A DNA stretch of 64,000 nt from Gordionus sp. m RMFG-2023 (Eukaryota; Nematomorpha; Gordioida; Chordodea; Parachordodidae). Made by a program: the position numbers and the translations under genes. Below the pieces are notes generated by a model, which had not been told where the DNA came from, searched no databases, and saw only the letters and a list, made by a program, of their open reading frames with translations. Positions within the stretch are counted from its first letter, which is position 1, and each line of letters starts with the position of its first letter. Positions 18,359 through 32,300 of this stretch are shown piece by piece. The stretch spans positions 34,024,508 to 34,088,507 of the forward strand of contig NC_088776.1 of NCBI RefSeq assembly GCF_954871325.1, read 5' to 3'.

Positions 18359-20182
18359 CACTTTGCCATCTAATCCGGCATGATGACAACCACCTTCTCA
18401 GAGATTTCAAAAAAGAAAACTCCTTAAATATAGTAAGACCTGATATTGATGATCTCATAAAATTAATTATATCATGATAATGATTATATCCTCATCAGAA
18501 ATATCATCAAAAAATATAAACGCTAGATATTCCCATTTTGACAAGTGATTTTGTTTTTAATGTAAGACTAGCGACGATTAAATAAATAGCTCCTCGGCCC
18601 ATCTACCAATTTAATTTTACTTTCGAATCATCCTCTTAGCTTTGCCTTTTCATATATAAAATATGTAAATTTTAAATCTCATTTAAATTGCAAATATATG
18701 AATGAATAGAAGAGGCTATAGGATTTAAACAATAGTGGCGCTATTAATTGTACTTTTTTGTATAAAAGTAGCGCCACAATCGCCTAATTCTCAAAAGAAA
18801 TAGCCGCTACTGTAGTGGGCTTCTTTTTAGCTACTATAACGGCAGCATTAATTATATTGCTGAATATTAGATAGCAAAATAATTTTTTGCCACCTGACTG
18901 CTAGGCTTGAAGCGAGAAAATTTTATTTAACAGATCTCTAAATTGCATTATTGAGTTTCTAGTGGTAGTGAGTCTAAAGATCATTCTGCAAATTGGATTA
19001 AATATCCTTTTGTTTTACACTGCCATATGTATAATTTATTTGGCTTTTCTTTTATTAATTTTATGTAAACACTGTTGTAATTTGCAATTTTTTTTATTTT
19101 TAGTTGAAATGTCAATCAAATTTTAATAATAACTTTGATTTTTTCATGATCAATTTTTTTGATCGTTTTTTTTTTGATAAAGTGATTTTTGATTATTATT
19201 AATTTTTCTGATAATAAATTTTTTTGTATGATAATAAAAATTATCAATTTTATGCTCAAATTTATAAAAAACGATTTTTCATGATTAATTTTTTTGTTAT
19301 TAAATTTTGAAAATTTATTAATTTTATGCTAAAGAAAAATAAATGAAATTTTTACAATTACTGTTCTGATAGTTTTGTGTTTAAGAAAGTCATATATTGA
19401 TCATTGTAAGTCTTATATTGTTCTTAGGCTCTTGATTTTTTTTGCAAATTGCCTCATTTTCAGGTTCTTTCGATTTATTAATTTTCTGTAAGTTTTTTTT
19501 ATTATTTTTGGATCTTGGCCAGTTTCTTAAGCTTTATTTTGATAAACACTAAATAGCTATTAACCATCCAGCGGTTCACAGCTGTAAGGACCCTGAGTAA
19601 ACACAGTCGTTTGAAATAGAGGAGGATGCCTGCATCAGGCTACCCCTTCGAGGCTCTCAAAATTATGTGCATAGGTGAGCATGGCAATCGCGGTCATGTT
19701 CAAATAGTGCCAACGCTTGAAGGGTAGTGTTATTTATTTTTTTTAATTCTGGCAATTCATTATATTCTTAATTTTTGTTTTCTAAAAATATAACTAATTT
19801 ATCTTCATAAATGTGATCAAAAAAGATAAAATTTCGTTTTTCTAAATATCGAATGCAAATGGCTTTTATATATCTGTAATTAAAAAAAACATGACCCCCT
19901 TCTGTTTTTGACTTTCAACATAGTAAATTAAAAGTAAGCCTTTATTTTATTTTTCATTACTCCTAATTATTGCAGCTATCAATTATAACATTGCTGTTCA
20001 TTTTACAATTATAAATATGACTGAAGATAAAAATTTAAATTTCAATGAGATCTATCTATATGTTAATAGTTTTATTTGATTTAAAAACTAGACTAAAATT
20101 AATATTTATACAGCACTAGCAAAATATTATTTTGTTTTTGCCTTTCATTTTCCCCTCCCAGAAGATGAAATGCATCTTACTA
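18359..20182. other. Unassigned interval downstream of the annexin gene
   Basis: Two things stand out. One is a small inverted repeat with GTGGCGCTA and TAGCGCCAC at 18735-18778. The other is a GC-richer island at 19570-19730 whose plus strand reads MPASGYPFEALKIMCIGEHG before a GTGAGC-like donor. Neither is recognised. Runs of tttttgatcatttttt at 19130-19300 are simple sequence. Confidence 0.4.
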
Positions 20183-20188
20183 TTTATT
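20183..20188 (-). promoter_or_regulatory. Polyadenylation signal of the annexin gene
   Basis: AATAAA on the minus strand about 97 bp downstream of the annexin stop codon. It is the first such hexamer after the stop, but in AT-rich DNA chance matches are common. Confidence 0.45.
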
Positions 20189-20284
20189 AATGATATTTGA
20201 CTAAAATGTTATAATATTTCATATGAATTTGAAGTAATAGATTCGGTATTCATTTGAATAACCAAATAAAAAGGCCAATGTTCG

Positions 20285-20356
20285 TCACCCAATGGGTTGC
20301 TTGTTACCTCTAATCACAGCGACTAATAAGGCTTGGAATTTTCCTGAAACATCCCT
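20285..20356 (-). CDS. Annexin exon 11 (C-terminus of repeat 4, stop)
   Basis: Reads RDVSGKFQALLVAVIRGNKQ plus three residues and TGA (20285-20287). The [DE]-x-SG-x-F-x-x-LL pattern ends an annexin repeat. AG acceptor at 20357-20358, phase 0. Confidence 0.92.
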   Translation of the reverse strand, partial: RDVSGKFQALLVAVIRGNKQPIG

Positions 20357-23300
20357 CTATATTATAAAAATAGAAAGTTAAAGAAATATATATTTTTATA
20401 GTATTCAAACAATTCTTTTTTCGATGATTAATTAATATATACGCTATTAAAATTAACTAAGACATATTGTATAAGAATTAGTTCTTATAAATTAATAGAT
20501 CATATTTTAATATTGCATATTATTATTACACCTTTATTTAAATCTGGCTCCTAAGCGCATTTTAACATTATCTCTCCAAAGACACTTTTTAAATTTGTTA
20601 AATGGGATTATTAAACTAACATTTTGGTTTTATTACAACCTTACTCCCTTTTTATAATTTAAATAAAGTTTTAAATTACATGTAGTTTTTTTTAACCCAA
20701 AATCTTTCAAACCCAACTTAAAATAGAAAATATTATATTGAAGTGAAATGGGAATGGGAATGAGAATTTCTATAGATCAAATTAATTTTCATGTTTTAAA
20801 AATTATCGAATAATAAATATTAATATTCATTTGAAAAAATAAACCCTGATAGACTTTTCCATAAATTTATTGTATTTAGAATAATATGCGTTTTTAATTG
20901 AATCCAAGTCGACTTCACTGCGAGTAGTCATAATTCGGATTAAGGCATTATCGTTAGTACCTAGACCCTGTTATTTTGCAATATAAATTTAAGAAAATAT
21001 TTTGACTATAGGCGATAGTGTTTGCAAGGTCACGTCTTTCTGTTCTAAAATGGGACTGGACCGATGGACCGTTTAGTCAGGTGAGACCAGACCATGAAAC
21101 CGTCGGTCCAGTCCGGTCTATCCGTTGCCATCTAAAATATTATATTTTGTTATATAAAAGTTTTATTCTGCATTAAATTTAGTAACTATTTTAATTATAT
21201 CATCAACAAATCATTTTTATTATATTATACAAAACAATTACCTAATATTTCAAAATAATATTAAACAAATATCAAATTTATTCAATATAATATAAATCAA
21301 TTTGGATATTAGTTGGTTTTTGATATATATAATGTGATAGATATTTGGTTATAAAATAAAGATTTATATAAAAATATTATAATTTTCTTCCAAAAAATCA
21401 AAAATATTCCAATTTTTATCCATGAATCAAATGTCATTAGAGATTGAACCATCTTTGGATTCATTCTATATCATTTTTTTGATATTTTATCACTAGCTTT
21501 AGAAAAGATCCGTTCACATGCTACTGATGTAGCCTGCGGTGGGAGATAGTCCATTGCTATTTTGACTAGATTTGGAAATCGATATTGATTCCCTTCCCAC
21601 CAATCTAATATGTCGGAATTAATTGGATATAAATATAAGATAAATAGCTTTAGATATCATTTATATCATCTCTCGGCTTCCTCTGATGTCTCAGTCCTCA
21701 TGAGCCTATCCCTGGCTATTCTCTCTGTTATGTAGTTTTGTAGTAAATTATCGAATTCTCTTTATTCTTTTATTTCGTATACAAAATTATAATCTTGATT
21801 TATTATTCAAATTAATATCAAATTATATAATAATAATAAAATAAACATTTTACAAAAAATAACAAAAACAACAATTTAATACATTTTATCACCACTCTAT
21901 CTGGTTTCAATCGTATCCTTTTGGGATATTGATCTTGACTTGTTTCTTCCTCCCTCTCCATTGAATTCATTTCATCGTTATTTTTTATTACATCCTCTTT
22001 GATTACTATCTCTTCGGTTTTCTCTTCTATTTCAGTTCTCTCTTCTAATTCGTATTCTACAATTAATATATTTTCGGTTCTTTTCCTTAATTGGTCCGTA
22101 TGACGTATAATCGTATTACCCGCTATACTTACTTCCTAACGTTGTGATCCGAGTATGCCTTTAATAATGGCTTCTTCCCATATTTTTTCTTTATTATTGT
22201 AAAGGCGAGACCAAACTTTTTCATTTATCTGGAATTTTTGATTGTATTCTAACTTCTCCTTTTTGTTCCCCCTTTTGAATATTTGATCTAACAATCCTCT
22301 AAGTTTAAATTATAGTAGTATTTTAGCGGGACTTTGTTTAGTTTCTGTCCCTGATGTATTTCTGTAATTGTAGAGAAAAATAGCTAGATTGGTTTCTAAA
22401 TCCCTCTCGTTTATTCATACTCTGTTTAAAAGTTCGAACTAAACGTTTGGCCATGCCGTTTGTCTGAATCCCGCTTTTTTCACAAAAATCATTTAAATCT
22501 TTGCAAAAACGATTATTTTGGGAAATCCGAATCTTGCAAAAATATTTCTTAATATTTTTATCGTGCTTTCGGTCGTAGGGCTAGTCATGGGATCTATTTC
22601 TGGCCAGCGACTGCTAGCATCTATCACTACCAACCAATAATGATTTTGAAATGGTCCAGCATAATCAATATGTACTCGATGCCATGCTTTTGGTGGTTTT
22701 GTCTAATTTTGAACTGCTGTCTTTTGAGGCATATCGTGTTGTTCCTGGCATTCTCTACATTTTTCGACCCATGTTTCTATATCTTGGTTTATATAGGGCC
22801 ATCACGCATATTGTAGTGCTCTCATCTTCATTTTTACCATTCCGATATGTTCTTGATGTATCATGTCCAACACGTTGTTTCGGTATTGTTGTGGTATTAT
22901 CATTTTAGTTCTCCATAATAAACAACCTCTCTCTGTTGTAATTTCCTCTCTCCTTTGGCTACCTTTAAACATGCATCATAATTTATTGGCCATCCATCTA
23001 TATCATCTCGCTTGTTTCTCTTTCAATTTCGCTTGCATTTTAAGGTGTTTCTCCCACCTGTATTTTATCTAACGTTTTTTCTTTTAATATTGGAGTTCCC
23101 TTTAGAGGTAGTCTAGATAGCATGTCAGCATTAGCTATTTATCTACTACTTTTGACTTCTATTCTAAATTGGTAACCTGCTAATAATAGAGCCCATCTTT
23201 ATATTCTGGCAGTAGATGTTGTTGGTATATCTTTTCTTGGATGAAATAAACTCATTAATGGCCTGTGGTCTGTTTGTAATGTGAACTTTTTTCCATATAT

Positions 23301-26300
23301 AAATTCTTTGAATTTTGTAACCCCAAATATGATGGCCAGAGCTTCTCTTTCTATTTGGTTATAATTTTTTTCAGCTGCATTTAGCGTTCTTGAGGCGAAT
23401 GCAATTGGTCTCTCCTTACCCCCTTCTATATGTGATATTACTGCCCCCAATTCCTATGGCTGATGCATCTGTTACTAATAAAATGGGTAATTTTGGATCA
23501 TAATGTTGTAATATCGTTATTTCTTGCTTTATTTTATTATACGCGTCTTTGCATTCATTAATCCATCTCCAAACAACTGCTTTTTCTAATAATTTATATA
23601 ATGGTTTGGCTTTGGCTGCAAAATTTGAAATAAATTTGAATAGTATGTTGCTGACCCTAGAAATGACTGTATATTTGTTGGTTCTGGTGCTTTTTTTACT
23701 GCCTCAGTATTTATTAATAAATAAAAATGCCAATTTATTATGGCCTAAAAAAACCAATATTTTAGGAAGACCCTTGAAGTTATTTTCCTTACCCCGCTAT
23801 TGGGGCTTGTTGAACAAAATTTTTACTTTTACAAAAAATAAAATTTAAAAAAAATGATTATATTCTTAAGATTTTTTATAAGGCATCTTTATAGAGTATA
23901 GTTTTAGGTGTCCAATCATATATTATTTTTTATATTAAGGAGCTATAGCCAATTTTGTAAAAATTGGTTCGACTAACCCCAGTCTCCCCTAATCGACATT
24001 TTGTTTGAAATACATTTTTCTATTTTTAGCTTGATTCCATTTTCATCTAGATATTTTAGTATCTTTTTTAAATTTGTTTCGTGTTTCTCTTTATTTTTCC
24101 CGGTTATTATAATATCATCTAAATAACAAAGTACTCCTTCAAAACCTTTTAATAAATTCTCGATGGCTCGTTGAAATATTGCTGGAGAAGACGATATACC
24201 AAAAGGTAGTCTTGTATATTTAAATAATCCTCTATGCGTATTGATTACAAGATATTTTTGAGACTGATCCAATATTGAAAGTTCCTCTCCTTTTCCTAAA
24301 TTGGCTAATAAATCTTGGATTCTTGGTATTGGATATGAATCAATATTAATATTTTGATTTATAGTTCTTTTAAAATCCCAGCGAATTCTTAATGTTTTAT
24401 CTTTCTTTTGAACAACTATGGGTGATGCATAAAGTGATTGATTAATTTTCTCTATTACTCCTATTTTTTGCAATCTATCTAAATCTTCTTCAACATGGTA
24501 CAGGACGTGATTTACAGAAAATTGGTTTCTCGTTTTTCATATATATTTGTGCCTTAAAATCTTTCAAGCAGCCTAATTCTTTGGTAAATAATTTAGGAAA
24601 TTCATTTTGTTTCAGGTAATTTAGTCATTTTAGGAAATTTAGTTATCCAATTTTTTCCAATTAGATTTTTGGTATATCCTTTTGTAATTATGAAAGGTAG
24701 TTCTAATGTTCGCCCTTTATATTGTACTTTTACTACAGTCTGACCTAATAGTGGTATATTGGTTCCTGTATAGCTTTTAAGTTTTAGCATGCAATTTGTT
24801 AATTCAGGATTAAGTTTATTTTTCAATCTATTTCATTAATTATAATGACCCTAGCTCCAGTGTCCAATTCCATTCTTATATAGTTGTTCTTTATTTTGAC
24901 ATCCACAAATTCTGGATTATATTCGTTTGTTTTATTATTAATAAAAATCACTATTTCTTTTCCACAGACTCGAGCCATGTGCCCAATTTTTTTGCATTTA
25001 TAACAAGTGGCATTCTTGAAAAGACAATTTTCCCTTCCGTGGTTTCCGCTGCAAGAGTGGCATGGATTTGGTTTTTTGTAACTCTCATTATAATTATTAT
25101 ATGATTTTGATTGTTTATCATTATCATTAGTAACTTTTTTAATTTTATTTATATTATCATTATGTTCCTCTTCTAAATGATCGATTTTAGTTTGATCATT
25201 TTGTATTTTTTATTGCTGTTTCTACTGCAGTAGCTATCTGAATAGATTTATTTATGTCTATATCGTCTTCGTATAGTAATCTTTGTAAAATTTTTGGATT
25301 TTTTATTCCGAATATAAATTTATCTCTTAATGCAGTATTTAAATATTCCCCAAAATCACAAGTCGTTGCTAATTTTCGTAGATTTTATATATAGTCTATT
25401 AGTTTTTCATCATTTTGTTGATTATATTGATAAAAATGATATCTCTCTACTATTATATTAGGTTTGGCATGAAAATGTTTGATTAAAATATTATGTATTT
25501 CTAATACCTCTTTGTTTCCCGGACTATCAGGTGCACATAAATTTACCAGTATTTTGTAAGCATCACACCCTATGGTTGTTAATAACAGAGATTTTTCTTG
25601 TGATGATGTTAAACTTGGTTGTGTGTTTTTAAATTCTTGAAATAAGTTGTACCAATCATTGTAACACAGGTTTGAATCCGTTAGACTTTTTATCGACTGC
25701 GCCATTTTTGTAATGTAGTTTTGTAGTAAATTATCGAATTCTCTTTATTCTTTTATTCTTTTATTTCGTATACAAAATTATAATCCTGATTTATTATTCA
25801 AATTAATATAAAATTATATAATAATAATAAAATAAACATTTTACAAAAAATAACAAAAACAACAATTTAATACACATAAATATATTGATATATATTTAAA
25901 TAAATATCTTTATATATTTTGTTACCCTTTATGCAACTTTATAAAGTGCTAACATATTTAAAATTTTCAGGGGTATTTAATAAATGTGAACTAAATAAAA
26001 AACATTTTATAATACGTTTTAAAGAATTAGGAAATTAAAACCTTTTCAATTCTGGGGTCTAATAGACTAAATGAAAATTAATTAAAAAGTAATTCAAGTT
26101 AATTTTTATCTATCTAATTGGTCTTCGGTCAGACCGTATCGTTATATCAGAGACCCGATATCCAGGTGACCAGTCTTGCCTGAACAAGATGGTCGATCCA
26201 ACCGCTACTGCAAACACTAATAGATGCCATTAATATTTGCTTCTAATTTGTAATAGTACAGGTCAGTCACTCAATATTCAGTTTTATAGTATTTTGATGT

Positions 26301-29300
26301 TAAAGAATGAATATTTAATAGAGCAAATATACCATACCAAATCTAAAGTTATTAATTTCATTTATGTAAAAATATTTTATTGACAGTAGGATAGTTTACA
26401 ATTAAAAATACTATAATACTAAATATATCTTTAAAAATGAGCCCAATGCAAATACCTTAATCGCTTTGTGGATACGTTCGGCGAAATATATTGGGGTACT
26501 TCTAACGCATTGAACTATATAATAAATAAGTAAAAAATTAAAATGTAGGAATAAATTTGGTAAAATTCCTATGAATATTAAAAAAACTATCAAAGAGTCC
26601 TGTTTTATACCATTTAATTGTACATAAAAACTTACTGATATTCAAAAAAGGGAAGGTTTGATATATAGCAGTGGCCTATATAGAGGAGGGGGGGATTGAA
26701 GCAACCTCTTAAAATTTGTATAGGAGTAACTTTTTTTTAAAAAAAACAAATTTTTTTCAAATTTTATTTAATTTTTTTTTACCACACCCATACATAACCA
26801 AAAGATTTCTTGTCATATAAAATTATTTTTCCAATTTTAAAATATGCTCAAAAAATTAACCAAAAAAATACAAATGCTTAAATTGAATACGGCAAATATA
26901 AATGCTTAATTAATAATTGAATTGCATACGGCCTAGTATAAGAGATGATAAATGAAAAGACCATATTAGAAAAGACATGGTGAGCTAAATTTTAAGGATA
27001 TAAAGAAAAGCTTTGAAATAGTAGCTTTTAAAGCCATTATTAAACTAATTGCAGATTCGGAACCTGCCCTCAAATTGTATTTTCAAAAAAATAATCGTAT
27101 TCTAATCTATTGTTGTATAATAATATATTCTCATAGAAACCATGAAAAATATGGTTATAAAAAATTAAAAAAGAGATTGAATTTAACAGGTATTTTTTAA
27201 TTATAGTTGTGTACATATGATGTTTGGAAATCAGAAGCAATAGCTTTGTTAGTAAGATATATTGAAAATGGTAGCCGACTAGTCTTGATATTAAAAAAAA
27301 TATAATACGCAAGCTTAATGAATCTACCCCTCAAATCTTTTTTTGGGCAAAGCTATGAGGATGTTCTAAGCATGAATGGAAGGGTCATAGGAGTACAGGC
27401 ATTTATTAGAGCTGAGATTTCAAAGGCAACTTTTATTTGGTGCTTTTTCTTCGATTAAATCTTGTTCAATTATTCTAATTGATAAAAGAACTAAGAAATA
27501 TTTTAGGAATCTTAGACCTGCTTGACGTGTATTCCAACGGTGTTAATAGATATGCAATTCTCAAAGCATTACAGAATATTCTTGTTAAATGGCTCGTTTT
27601 TAACTTAATATTTTATCCATAATACAATTACGCAAGCCTGAATATTTTTTTGTAAAAGGAACAAAGGTTTAGACATCTATTAGCGAAAACTCGAGGCCTA
27701 GGCAATATTTTACTGGCTAAAATATTGAGTTAGCCGTTTTTAAAAATCGGCTCAAAATGAGCCCTTTAACAACACTCCAACAATTTTTACACATCAAGAA
27801 TACCACTCGGTAATATAATCTTATTTTTAAAATGTTTATTTTATATTTATAGAAGTTGGCTATCAACATATAAAACTAGTGTAAAAAAATTTCTACTTTA
27901 TAATACCTTGAGGGCAGTTTTGACAAATTCAAGGATTCTGAAGATTATGCCACTTCTACCATTGCTAGTGCTTTGGAATAGAAAATTTTTATTTTATCTT
28001 TGATCTTGAAAATTCTGACTTCAAACATTACAATCCAAAAAGAGAGGTATATTTACTTTCATTATTTAATATAATATTTTATTTAGCTATAAAACCATAT
28101 GCTGCACTTGATTTGATAATTATACTGTTTAATGAAAGATTCACTAATGAATTTATGATTCTTAAATCAAGCGTCATTTTTTACACCAAAGGGAATGGCA
28201 GAAAAGATATTCGTTACGAATGATATAGGATACTGTGAATTTTACCATTTAAATTCAAGTCAAGTTTTTGAGGAAATGTATAAGTTTCGAAATATTTATA
28301 TTATGACGAGGGATGTAGTTGTTATTACACATGACCTAGAGTTTAAAGAATCTAAGGATTTATTGGATTCTGAGAATTGTAAATTTATTTTATTAAAATA
28401 TTTATATAATAAATTATTAAGCTTCTTCTACTGATGATGTTTCTGAGACTTATAATTCAGTCTGGAATTCGCTTATTTTACCTTATCGTTTATTTTTAAA
28501 TTTTTCTGCTTTCTTTAATTTATCAATTTTATAAAAATATTTAACCATTCCTACTACTTCGAAAAGGTATCTGTTAAAGTTATTAAAAAAATATATATTT
28601 TTTTTTATGTTACGATTTGAATATTTAAATGATAGATGAATATTAAAGTTATCTGTAATGAACTTACATTTATTTTAAATTTTGCATAAACAAATTTTTT
28701 TTGAATATAAAAACCCATTATTATTAACGAACGTGAATGTACGAATAATATTATAGATTATTGTTATTTTGCATAGAAAATGTTTTGTTTTTGCATATCA
28801 ATTTTTTTATATATAAACTCGTAATTTTTATAAATCCAGAATCAATCTGTATTTCATTGTGTATTTGGAAATAAATAACGTGTAATCTTTTAAAAGGTAT
28901 TATTAGATTTATATTGAATATATTTATCTAACTATTATTTATACTTAAAACTTCCAAACACGACATTGGTCCGAAGAGTAGAAATACTTAGGGACCTCAG
29001 ATTTTTCAGTCTAACATATAGATGATACAATAAAATTTAGAAGAAGTAAATAGTGATTACAAGTCAATTCTTTGTGTATATCAGCGTAGGAGTGATTTTG
29101 AGAAAATTAAGTTTCATAGTATAGAAGATAAACAAGAATTAGTTCTCGATAAACTTAGAAATCGAATTACAGAATTCGTTGATAATAGTGAAATAATAAG
29201 GAGTGATTTCGTTAGATTTAAGTTACCGATGATAGAAGATAAACAAGAATTAGTTCTCGATAAACTTAGAAATCGAACACCAGAGTTTTTGATTAAATAT

Positions 29301-32300
29301 AGAGATAAAGAGAATAAAGTTTCAAGAGATATAAATTCTTTAGAGGTAACACCCGTCGAAATCAACAAACAGATAATTAAGAAGACAGTAGAACAGGAAG
29401 AAATTATCGAAAATAAATACAGCCATGAAATAAGTATGATTGTAGATCAATACTTGGAAGTTTTTAAAGAAGAGTTAGGGACACTAAAAGATGTTGAAGA
29501 TAATATAAAATTATTAGAGAATTACCAGCCTAAATTTTGTGGAGCAGAGATTGCCTTTTTCTTGGTTAAAGGAAGTCGATAAGGAATTGAATAAATGGTT
29601 AGAGATAGGCATAATACGACCTATAGTGCATAGCGAGTGGGCGACACCGTTAGTCCCCATTAGAAAGTCAGATAATAGTTTAAGGTTATGCATAGATTAT
29701 AGAGTTTCGTTAAATCCATGGATTAGCACGGTTAGTTATCCATTACCGAGGATAGAAAAATTATTAGCAAATCTAGAAGGAGCAACATTTTTTTCGAAGA
29801 TTGATTTTTCTAACGCTTATTTACAAATTAAAGTAAACGAAAACACGAGTAATATGTTGACAATTACGACGCATAGAGGATTATTTGCATTTTGTCGCTT
29901 ACCATTTGGTTTGAAAGTTTCCCCTGCGATATTTCAGAGAACAATGACTTCGTTATTTCAAGGGTTAAAGGGAATTATGTATTATTTAGATGATGTTTTA
30001 ATATCAGGTAGAACCGAAGAAGAACATAATGCTAGATTAGTTAAGGTGATAGATATAATATTAGAGAATGGTTTAAAAGCTAATATGAAGAAAAGCGTTT
30101 TCGGAGTAAGAGAAATAAAGTACTTAGGACATTTTATAAAGGGAAACGTAATTACTCCGTTGGCCAAAAATATAGACAAGATAGTAAACATGAGAGCGTC
30201 AAATAATAAGTCTGAATTACAGTCATTTGTAGGAGCTACAAATTATTACCATCGTTTTATTCAAGATTTTGCGGAAATTGCTACACCATTATATAGTCTA
30301 TTAAAGAAAAATAAAAGGTTCGAGTGGGGAACAGCACAGGAAGAAAGTTTTAAAAAATTGAAGATAAAGTTGGTAGAGAAACCTATGTTGATGTGCTTTA
30401 ATGAGGAATAAGATATTGTTTTAGCAGTGGACGCATCTAATGAAGGTATAGGAGGAGCTTTATCACAAGTAGTTGATGATGTAGAAAGACCGATTTTATT
30501 TGTGTCAAGACAGTTTAATAAGGCTGAAAGAAATTATTCAACTATAGAAAGGGAAGCATTAGCAGTCAGGTTTGGTTTGATCAAATGTAGAGAGTATTTG
30601 TTAGGCCGGAGATTTGTGTTATATACAGACCACAAACCGCTGGTAGGGCTTTAAAAGAGATAATAATGAGTTGATGATGTCTCCAAGGTTACAGAAATGG
30701 TTGATGTTGTTAGGAAGTTTTGATTTCAAAATAAGATTCAGAGCAGGCAAACAAAATTGTTTACCAGATATATTATCGAGATTATGGGATAAGGACTTAG
30801 AGGAGGACAAGGAAATAGAGCCAATGATTAATATTTTAGAATATAGTGAAGAAGAGGAACTAAATTGTAATGTGATAAGAGCTTTAAGACCGATAACTTT
30901 AGAGCTTGTAGACAAGATTTCTCAGCAGGATGAAGAATTAATGAGAATTAGAGCCTATTTGAAGGGAGATAAAGAATGGGAAGATAGAGACCAGGCCTTT
31001 AAGAACAGTAGAGGTGAATTGAATATAGAAGACAATTGTTTAATGAGAGGATATCGTTTAGTGATACCAAGTAGGTTAAGGAAAGACATGTTAGCAGCCG
31101 TGCATACAGGAGATCAGGGCATAGAAAGAATGAAGAATAAGGCAAGGGAATACATTTGATGGCCCAGAATGAATAATGAAATTGAAGAATTATCTAAGAG
31201 TTGTGAAACATGTAATAAGTGTGCGAATGTACCGGCAAAAGTTAGGGGAGACAAATGGCAAGAAACAGATGTACCCTGTGAAAGAATACACGTAGATTTT
31301 TTAGAATATGAAAGGAAGAAATATTTTATAATGGTAGATGCAGGTTCGAAATGGATAGATTGTCAACAGGTATCGAGTCTGACGACGAAAGTAGCTTTGA
31401 ATAGGGTAAAAGACTTCGTAAGTAAATATGGATTAATGAAGACCTTAGTATCAGATGGTGGTCCAGCATTTATAGGCAGAGATTTTGACATATTTTGTGA
31501 TAGATGGAAGATTGAGCATTTATTAGCACCACCACATTACCCGAGAAGTAATGGACAAGCGGAGAGAATGGTAGCGCTAGTTAAGAGTTGGTTAAAAAAG
31601 GAAAAATATGGAGAAGGAAAATGGTGGTTATTACTATTAGCGTACAACAATACCAAGAGAAGCAAAGGATACTCACCAGCAGAGATATTTTTAGGTAGAA
31701 AAACCAGAACTGAATTAGATTTTCTGAAGGAAAGAATAGAACAGTAAGAAGTTATAATTAATGACAGATTTAAGATCGGAAGCCTAGTTTGGATACTACT
31801 TTTTGATGGCCCAGTTAAATGGGGGAAGGGTATAGTGAAGAAGAAGATAGGAAGCAAGAAGGTAGAAGTATTAAGCAATTAAGACCTAGGTGTCTAGGTT
31901 AGTAATAAATGGCGTTGTGAATCGATTAAATTGCTGAAATGTTGAGAATGCTGATAGACATAATTGATTTGTTTTTAACAAGTCTGCGAGAGTTATGAGA
32001 ATCAGAATGTTGAGAATGCTGATAGACATAATTGATTTGTTTTTTAACAAGCGAGAGTTATGAGAATCAGAATGTAGATAATGCTGATAGACATAATGGA
32101 TTTGTTCCTTTTAACAAGTCTGCGAGAATTATGAGAATCAGAATGTAGAGAATGCTGATAGACATAATTGATTTGTTTATTAACAAGTCTGCGAAAATTA
32201 TGAGAATCAGAATGTGGAGAATGCAGATAGGCAGAATTGAATGGTTCCATTTAACAAGTCTGCGAGAATGATGATTATCAGAATGTTATAAGTACACTAG

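Larger units (their letters stand above)
21731..25874 (-). mobile_element. Ty3/gypsy LTR retrotransposon fossil
   Basis: A fossil 4.1-kb element in reverse orientation. LTRs at 21731-21883 and 25714-25874 (153 and 161 bp, TG...CA) differ by a short duplication and a few bases. TGGCGCAGTCGA, a tRNA-Ser-type primer site as in the 17.6/297 group, lies beside the 5' LTR. Parts in order on the minus strand: gag (from about 25705) with two CCHC zinc knuckles near 25000-25060, retropepsin tail near 24650, reverse transcriptase near 23970-24470 (YLDD at the active site), RNase H near 23200-23450, and an integrase with zinc-binding and core remnants near 22000-22950. It is broken many times over (of the order of ten breaks). 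Age is moderate. It interrupts the hAT-C element. No target duplication was seen. Confidence 0.88.
21016..26219 (-). mobile_element. hAT-C element remnant in annexin intron 9, split by a Ty3/gypsy fossil
   Basis: Perfect 11-bp inverted ends TAGTGTTTGCA (21016-21026) and TGCAAACACTA (26209-26219). The 8-bp flanks ATAGGCGA and ATAGATGC agree only partly. Subterminal stretches rich in GGACC/GGTCC words follow at 21045-21125 and 26120-26200. The C-terminal dimerisation motif is on the minus strand at 21485-21566 (TSVACERIFSKASDK), typical of Ac-type BED hAT transposases. Most of the gene is gone. The LTR element 21731-25874 was inserted later. The whole lies in the 5.5-kb intron between annexin exons 9 and 10. 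Confidence 0.8.

Noticed and set aside
27070-27312. 80-codon minus-strand frame
   Set aside because: Low-complexity Ile/Phe/Leu-rich translation of AT-rich DNA, as are 41699-41923, 48145-48348, 54329-54529, 60425-60664 and 62053-62277.
28195-28434. Small host gene of 79 codons
   Set aside because: No recognisable family, no partner exon, lies within annexin intron 8 among transposons. Kept only as an unassigned interval.
29982-31878. Antisense frames across the Ty3/gypsy fossil
   Set aside because: Shadows of the retroelement's own domains.
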